Under the pieces are notes generated by a model, which saw only the letters and a list, made by a program, of their open reading frames with translations, made no database searches and was not told the DNA's origin. DNA of 35,272 nt from assembly GCA_017396825.1 (NCBI GenBank), contig JAFQKR010000018.1:1-35272 (forward strand). Reading direction: 5' to 3'. Positions 31,208-35,272 of the stretch are shown piece by piece. Position numbers and translations under genes: made by a program. Source of the stretch: Clostridia bacterium. Its GTDB lineage: Bacteria; Bacillota; Clostridia; Oscillospirales; CAG-382. Within the stretch, counting starts at the first letter, position 1; the number at the start of each line of letters is the position of its first letter.

Positions 31208-33709
31208 ATGATTATGAAGAAGTTTCTTGTAATGATACTCGTTATTGCTCTCTGCATACCTTGCCTCGGAACTAATCTGTTCGTTTCCGCGGCTTCCTCT
31301 AACGTGTATATGATAGTAACCAACCCAGGCGAAAACATGAACACGCAGATGAATATAAGCTTCCACGCAAACCCCGGCTACACCGGCTGTTACGTGGAAT
31401 ACACCAAGGCTACGGATACCTCCTTTGCATCCGCAACCAAGGCTACGGGCACTCAGGATACCGACGACTATCAGTGGTTTTACAACAGACACACCACTAT
31501 GTCCAACACCTCCTCCCGTTACACCACTAAGTTCATCCATTACAGTGTAAATCTTACTAACCTTACCCCCAACACCAAGTATATTTACAGAGTTTGTGAC
31601 GGCAAGGGCGGCTATTCCGATACCTACGCCTTTAAGACCGCCGGTCAGGATAAGTTTTCCATTCTCTGGACCTCGGATACTCACCTTACCAACACCGAAA
31701 CCGTAAAAATAAACCGTTTTTCTGCTACCACCAACTACGTTGCTTCCCTGGCAGACTATGAGATAGGTCTGCACTTCAGCACCGGCGACGTTGTTGCCAG
31801 CGGCGAAAGGCACACCTTCTGGCAGACCGCTTATAACGACCCCTCCATCAAGAAGTACACCTTTGCAATGACCACAGGCAACCACGACGTATACGATAGC
31901 ATGATGTCTCAAGACACCACTTATTCCCAGTATTGGAAGGGCGCGCAGTACATGCGCGTAACAAGCAACTATCCTAAGAACAGCTACGTTCAGACCTCCT
32001 CACGTATCAGCGGCTACCTTAACGGCGACGGCTACTCCCAGTACATCGGCAATACCTCCGATACCCTCTTTGACCCCGGTACGGGTACCTACGCAGGCAA
32101 GCAAATAACCGGCGCAAAGGAAGACCTTAACGGCCGTAGCTATTGGTTCCTTTACAACCGCGTTCTGTTCATAATATTTGACTACTATGCAATGACGGCA
32201 GGGGCTGAAAAGACCACCGCCTTCAATTGGGCAAACAGCGTTATTGAAGCTAACAAGGGCAAATACGACTACCTTATCTCTGCTCAGCACATCTACCTTT
32301 TTGACGGCGCTTCCGGTACAGATACCTCCGGCTCCGTATACGACGCTTACTCCGACTGGGCAGCAACCGCAAACGTTGACATACTTCTTTGCGGCGATAA
32401 CCACATTTACTTCCGTACCGGCTCCCTTATCAACGGCGTTGCAAACAACGACCCCGAAAAGGGTACCTACGTGCTTCAGGCTCCCGCTATAACCAATACC
32501 AACTCCTATCCTCTTTATACCGGTCCCGCAGGCGTTGCTATAAACAGATATTCCAACACCTCTTACATGGGCGGCGCTATTATGAACTTTGATGAAAGAG
32601 GCCTTACCCTTGAGGTTGCAGTAAGCCCCGATGGCAACGCAAGCAGTTACACCACCTTTGAAACCGTTACTATCCCCAAAAAGGTTCGCTACAATGACAT
32701 AAGCACCGGCGTTTACACAACCAAGACCTCTCTTAACGTTAAAGAAACCTTCGACGACGGTTCCTCTACTCTTACCACCATCCCCGCAGGCACCCTTGTT
32801 GAGGTAAATGCCGCTAACGGCGTATGGGGCAGAGTTCGTTACAACGGCTATACCGGTTGGATAAACCTTGCAGGCTACACCGCAAGCTACACCACCACCG
32901 ACGTTACAGCACCTGAGATGTTTGAGATAAGCAACGTTAACGTTGGCTACGCATCTGCTCATCTGGTTAACGCCTACACCCCCGCATACGGCTCTACCAT
33001 AGCTAACGGCGGTTGGCTGTTCTCCGGCAACGTTACCATTACGGGCGTTAAGGACAGCACCGGCGCATATAAGGTTACCGCACAGAACACTGACGGCAAC
33101 CCAAAGAACACCACTCCTATCCCCGCTAACGGCTGCGTGCTGCTTATAAATAAGAACTACGCTAAATACAGCGATCTTATGGCAAAGCTGGCAGTTGGCA
33201 AATACTTCACCCTTGACAGCGGCAAGGTGACTGTTTACACCGCCAACCCCGGCGAGGCAAACGTTACCCCCACTATCCCCGGCACCGAGCCCGAGGAGCC
33301 TACCGAACTTGTTCCCTCCCCCGATTCTCCATTCGAAAACGGCGAGGAGTTCCTTAAAAAGGTTCCTTTGCTTACCACCGCTAAGGGTCTTAAGAACGCC
33401 TTTACTAATAAAGACCTTCGCGTTACCAACGCTAAGGGCAACAGTGTAGAGGATACCGCAGTTATCGGTACCGGCTACGTAATAAGCTGCTATGTTGACG
33501 GTAAGGCAACCGACAGCGTTACCGTTGTAATTATCAACGACGTTGACGGCGACGGTGCCATCGGTACCTCCGACTATATTACCGTTGGGCTTTCCCTTAA
33601 GAACTCCGTAGTTCTCAGTGGTGCTTATAAACAGGCTGCTGACTCGGATGCAGACGGCTCTGTAAGCACCTCCGACTACATTGCTCTTAAAGCGGTCCTC
33701 AAGAAATAA
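31208..33709 (+). CDS. Secreted purple-acid-phosphatase-like metallophosphoesterase with SH3 and dockerin domains
   Basis: Product of 833 aa. Signal peptide 1-29 (cut near SAA). Fibronectin-III-like N-terminal domain (about 32-145; HYSVNLTNLTPNTKYIYRV is typical of purple acid phosphatases). Metallophosphoesterase domain (about 150-440) with metal motifs TSDTH near 155, FSTGDV near 196, TGNHD near 224, QHIY near 360 and GDNHIYF near 396. Bacterial SH3 domain (about 500-560; SLNVKE, GVWGRVRYNGYTGWINLAGY). A beta domain (about 570-680), a Pro/Glu hinge, then a type I dockerin (about 772-833) with two Ca loops DVDGDGAIGTSDY and DSDADGSVSTSDY. The dockerin implies docking to a cohesin scaffold, the SH3 implies wall binding. 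Codon bias resembles the discoidin-like gene. AAAGG lies 6 nt before ATG 31208. Confidence 0.88.
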   Translation: MIMKKFLVMILVIALCIPCLGTNLFVSAASSNVYMIVTNPGENMNTQMNISFHANPGYTGCYVEYTKATDTSFASATKATGTQDTDDYQWFYNRHTTMSNTSSRYTTKFIHYSVNLTNLTPNTKYIYRVCDGKGGYSDTYAFKTAGQDKFSILWTSDTHLTNTETVKINRFSATTNYVASLADYEIGLHFSTGDVVASGERHTFWQTAYNDPSIKKYTFAMTTGNHDVYDSMMSQDTTYSQYWKGAQYMRVTSNYPKNSYVQTSSRISGYLNGDGYSQYIGNTSDTLFDPGTGTYAGKQITGAKEDLNGRSYWFLYNRVLFIIFDYYAMTAGAEKTTAFNWANSVIEANKGKYDYLISAQHIYLFDGASGTDTSGSVYDAYSDWAATANVDILLCGDNHIYFRTGSLINGVANNDPEKGTYVLQAPAITNTNSYPLYTGPAGVAINRYSNTSYMGGAIMNFDERGLTLEVAVSPDGNASSYTTFETVTIPKKVRYNDISTGVYTTKTSLNVKETFDDGSSTLTTIPAGTLVEVNAANGVWGRVRYNGYTGWINLAGYTASYTTTDVTAPEMFEISNVNVGYASAHLVNAYTPAYGSTIANGGWLFSGNVTITGVKDSTGAYKVTAQNTDGNPKNTTPIPANGCVLLINKNYAKYSDLMAKLAVGKYFTLDSGKVTVYTANPGEANVTPTIPGTEPEEPTELVPSPDSPFENGEEFLKKVPLLTTAKGLKNAFTNKDLRVTNAKGNSVEDTAVIGTGYVISCYVDGKATDSVTVVIINDVDGDGAIGTSDYITVGLSLKNSVVLSGAYKQAADSDADGSVSTSDYIALKAVLKK

Positions 33710-33737
33710 GCATCACTTTCCCGAAAATCTAAGGAAC

Positions 33738-33761
33738 AAGGGACGGCGAAAGCCGTCCCTT
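33738..33761 (+). other. Perfect hairpin with GNRA loop between two genes
   Basis: 10-bp stem AAGGGACGGC / GCCGTCCCTT closed by a GAAA tetraloop, followed by ATCGATATAAA and not by a T-run. It starts 28 bp after the phosphoesterase stop and ends 11 bp before the ATG of the YitT-like gene. It may be a weak terminator, an mRNA 3'-end stabiliser or a leader control element. Confidence 0.6.
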
Positions 33762-33772
33762 ATCGATATAAA

Positions 33773-34384
33773 ATGAAAAACGCAAAAAAACACCTTCTAC
33801 CCATACTCATCCTACTCATTGGCAGCGGGATACAGGCCTTTGGGCTTTACAACGTTCACTCCTTATCGGGGGTGACCGAGGGCGGCGTTTTGGGCCTTTG
33901 CCTCGTATTTGCCAACTGGTGGGGGATGTCTCCCGCTGTAAGCGGTTTTTTCCTTAACGCCGCTTGCTATGCTTTAGGGGCAAAAACACTGGGCAAGCAC
34001 TTCATCCTCTACTCCGCCGTTGCAGGGCTAGGGTTTTCCGCTCTGTACCGCATTTTCGAACTATTCCCTCCAATATACCCCGAAATAGCCGATTATCCCC
34101 TTGCAGCCGCCGTAATCGGCGCCTTGTTCATAGGCGTGGGGTGCGGCATATGCGTACGTGTGGGGGGCGCCTCCTGCGGGGACGACGCCTTGGCAATGAG
34201 CCTTTCCCACATAACTAGGATCGACATCAAGTGGGTCTACCTTGTAACCGACCTTACGGTGCTGGGGCTATCCCTCACCTACATACCTCTTACCCGTATA
34301 ATGTACTCACTGCTTACGGTAGTGCTGTCGGGGCAGATAATAAGCCTGATACAAAAGATAAAACCCAAGGAGAAAACCGAATGA
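33773..34384 (+). CDS. YitT-like integral membrane protein
   Basis: Product of 203 aa with about five to six helices. Resembles the YitT/YczE (DUF161) group: ILILLIGSGIQAFGLYNVH in helix 1, VTEGGVLGLCLVF, and a GGASCGDDALAMSLS loop comparable to the G-G-x-x-G-x-D motif before the last helices. Function of the family is unknown. No Shine-Dalgarno is visible before ATG 33773 (preceded by ATCGATATAAA), and the hairpin at 33738-33761 ends 11 nt upstream; no better start is seen nearby. Its stop overlaps the start of the lipoprotein gene (ATGA), suggesting coupled translation. Confidence 0.75.
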   Translation: MKNAKKHLLPILILLIGSGIQAFGLYNVHSLSGVTEGGVLGLCLVFANWWGMSPAVSGFFLNAACYALGAKTLGKHFILYSAVAGLGFSALYRIFELFPPIYPEIADYPLAAAVIGALFIGVGCGICVRVGGASCGDDALAMSLSHITRIDIKWVYLVTDLTVLGLSLTYIPLTRIMYSLLTVVLSGQIISLIQKIKPKEKTE

Positions 34385-35103
34385 AAAAGACTATTATTTC
34401 TATCTTAACCCTTGCTCTTGCGGCGTGTATTGCCCTTGCCTCCTGCGGCGGTAACGACAACGACACCAACAGCAAAGAAGAGAACTCCTCCGCTATAAGC
34501 GTTGAGGAAAAAAGCACCGCAGATAGTGCTGAAAGCAGTGAAGCAAGCGACACCGTAAGCGCTGACAGCAGCGTAGAGGAAAGCAGCGAAATCAGCGAAG
34601 CAAGCGAGGACAGCGAAGCAAGCAAGGACAGCGAGAACAGCGCCGAGGAAACAACAGAGGATTCCTCGCAAGAACTTGCCGTTGGCAAGACCCTCGCCTT
34701 CAAGGCAAAATACGTTAAAACGGGTATTGACAGCAGCAAGACCCAGCCCTACGCCGTTGTAATCGACTCCGATGCGGAGCTTACCTCCTACTACCTTACC
34801 AACAAGAACGCCTGCGGGCTTGGCGCTGATTACAAAAAAATGATCAGAGACTACGACGTTAACTTCTTCGAGGACAAGGCGCTCATCATGGTGGCTTGCG
34901 CCGAAAATGACGACACCGCCCGCCACGAAGTAAGCAAGGCAGTGCTTATAGAATACGGCGGCAATAAGTGGCTTAACCTTGAGATAAAGCATATAAAGGG
35001 TGACGGCACGGGCACTCAAACGGGCTGGCACGTAATAATTGAGCTTGACAAGGAATTCCTTGAAGCGAAAGACAACATTGCAGTAAATATTGTAGAAGGT
35101 TAA
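34381..35103 (+). CDS. Ser/Glu-rich lipoprotein with C-terminal globular domain
   Basis: Product of 240 aa. Lipoprotein signal with Cys22 (ALASCGGND). Low-complexity Ser/Glu/Asp linker (about 28-98; repeats such as SSEAS, ISEASED). C-terminal domain of about 135 aa beginning KTLAFKAKYVKTG, with VVIDSDAELTSYY, FFEDKALIMVAC and WHVIIELDKEF; the layout (a residue-balancing 'set value' strand, a helix, then F-F-x-x-K-x-L-x-x-V) resembles the PrcB C-terminal-like domain, low certainty. Likely extracellular on the membrane face. The real start is ATG 34381 with AAGGAG 8 nt upstream; the frame is open back to 34231 inside the neighbour gene. Confidence 0.8.
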   Translation: MKKTIISILTLALAACIALASCGGNDNDTNSKEENSSAISVEEKSTADSAESSEASDTVSADSSVEESSEISEASEDSEASKDSENSAEETTEDSSQELAVGKTLAFKAKYVKTGIDSSKTQPYAVVIDSDAELTSYYLTNKNACGLGADYKKMIRDYDVNFFEDKALIMVACAENDDTARHEVSKAVLIEYGGNKWLNLEIKHIKGDGTGTQTGWHVIIELDKEFLEAKDNIAVNIVEG

Positions 35104-35113
35104 TGACAAAAAA

Positions 35114-35131
35114 GGGAAGATGCGTCTTCCC
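35114..35131 (+). terminator. Short hairpin after the lipoprotein gene
   Basis: Stem GGGAAGA / TCTTCCC with loop TGCG, 10 bp after the stop codon and without a T-run. It directly adjoins, and may be part of, the structured repeat that follows. Confidence 0.5.
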
Positions 35132-35132
35132 T

Positions 35133-35255
35133 CAGCTTGATGACAAACCTTGTCATCAAGCTGGCAGAGTGCTGAGAAAGAGTGCAGACAAGACGAACCG
35201 AGGCGAAAACTGTACTAAGTACTGTGAGCCGAGGTTCGTTTTGAACGAAAAAATA
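35133..35255 (+). repeat. Structured dispersed repeat, fuller copy
   Basis: Shares 35220-35255 with bases 1-36. Elements: perfect hairpin CAGCTTGATGACAA / TTGTCATCAAGCTG (35133-35146, 35150-35163) with a 3-nt loop; a second structure ACGAACC-GA-GGC (35193-35204) pairing with GCC-GA-GGTTCGT (35228-35239) through a symmetric GA/GA internal loop, with GTAC-taa-GTAC inside; and an alternative hairpin TTCGTT-ttg-AACGAA (35235-35249) that competes with the second. No open reading frame. The 5' limit is uncertain and could include the hairpin at 35114. Confidence 0.7.
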
Positions 35256-35272
35256 GAAAAAATCAAAGAGAA

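Noticed and set aside
31187-32962. Two long minus-strand frames inside the metallophosphoesterase gene
   Set aside because: Antisense to a gene with signal peptide, metal motifs and dockerin; composition (Gly/Val-rich) is that of a shadow frame created by GNC-rich codons.

Overview
The window looks like chromosome from a low-to-mid GC anaerobic member of the Clostridia (Firmicutes), probably gut-associated. Support for this: most promoters have a near-consensus sigma-A form (TTGACA, 17-18 nt, TATAAT); Shine-Dalgarno sites are strong AAGGAG/GGAGG with frequent GTG and TTG starts; a preQ1-I riboswitch lies before queT; lipoproteins carry Ser/Asp/Glu-rich linkers; one exoenzyme carries a type I dockerin; and a NuoE/NuoF/GltD-type redox complex typical of strict anaerobes is present. 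No rRNA, tRNA, insertion sequence, integrase or CRISPR array was seen. The genus cannot be fixed from the sequence.

Layout. 1-3300: the tail of a structured repeat, a BaiN/HI0933-type flavoprotein (minus), a HAD phosphatase, and a membrane-anchored discoidin-like surface protein with a strong promoter and the codon bias of a highly expressed gene. 3500-7000 (minus): a three-gene operon of a VTC-type polyphosphate polymerase, a DUF4956 membrane protein and a beta-helix surface lipoprotein. 7050-16735 (minus): one tightly packed seven-gene operon from a clear promoter to a clear terminator, encoding an MBG/Ig-like surface protein, UppP, FtsK/SpoIIIE, a lipoprotein, GtrA, a UDP-galactopyranose-mutase-like flavoenzyme and a GT-C glycosyltransferase. 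It appears to join undecaprenyl carrier recycling, DNA translocation and lipid-linked sugar transfer. 16740-18610: ung-dapF (plus), convergent with and overlapping a small excisionase-type HTH gene. 18611-20026: a MATE exporter. 20086-24460 (minus): a NuoE-NuoF-(2Fe-2S/GltD/ferredoxin) operon best read as a Sporomusa-type Nfn (Stn) electron-bifurcating transhydrogenase.

24500-28105: an orphan small membrane protein, a preQ1 riboswitch with the queuosine-precursor transporter QueT, ThpR, a CPA2 cation:proton antiporter and a small membrane protein. 28115-31017: a WYL regulator translationally coupled to a cytoplasmic GH20 hexosaminidase. 31132-33709: a secreted purple-acid-phosphatase-like metallophosphoesterase with SH3 and dockerin domains. 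33773-35103: a YitT-type membrane protein coupled to a Ser/Glu-rich lipoprotein. The right edge holds a structured repeat whose 3' end matches bases 1-36, so copies lie about 35.2 kb apart in the same orientation.

The most unusual items are this repeat (two mutually exclusive hairpins, tandem G-A internal loop, pairing-preserving difference between copies), the polyphosphate-polymerase/DUF4956/beta-helix operon, the Stn-like complex, and a 16-bp motif placed at the same distance from two unrelated -10 boxes.
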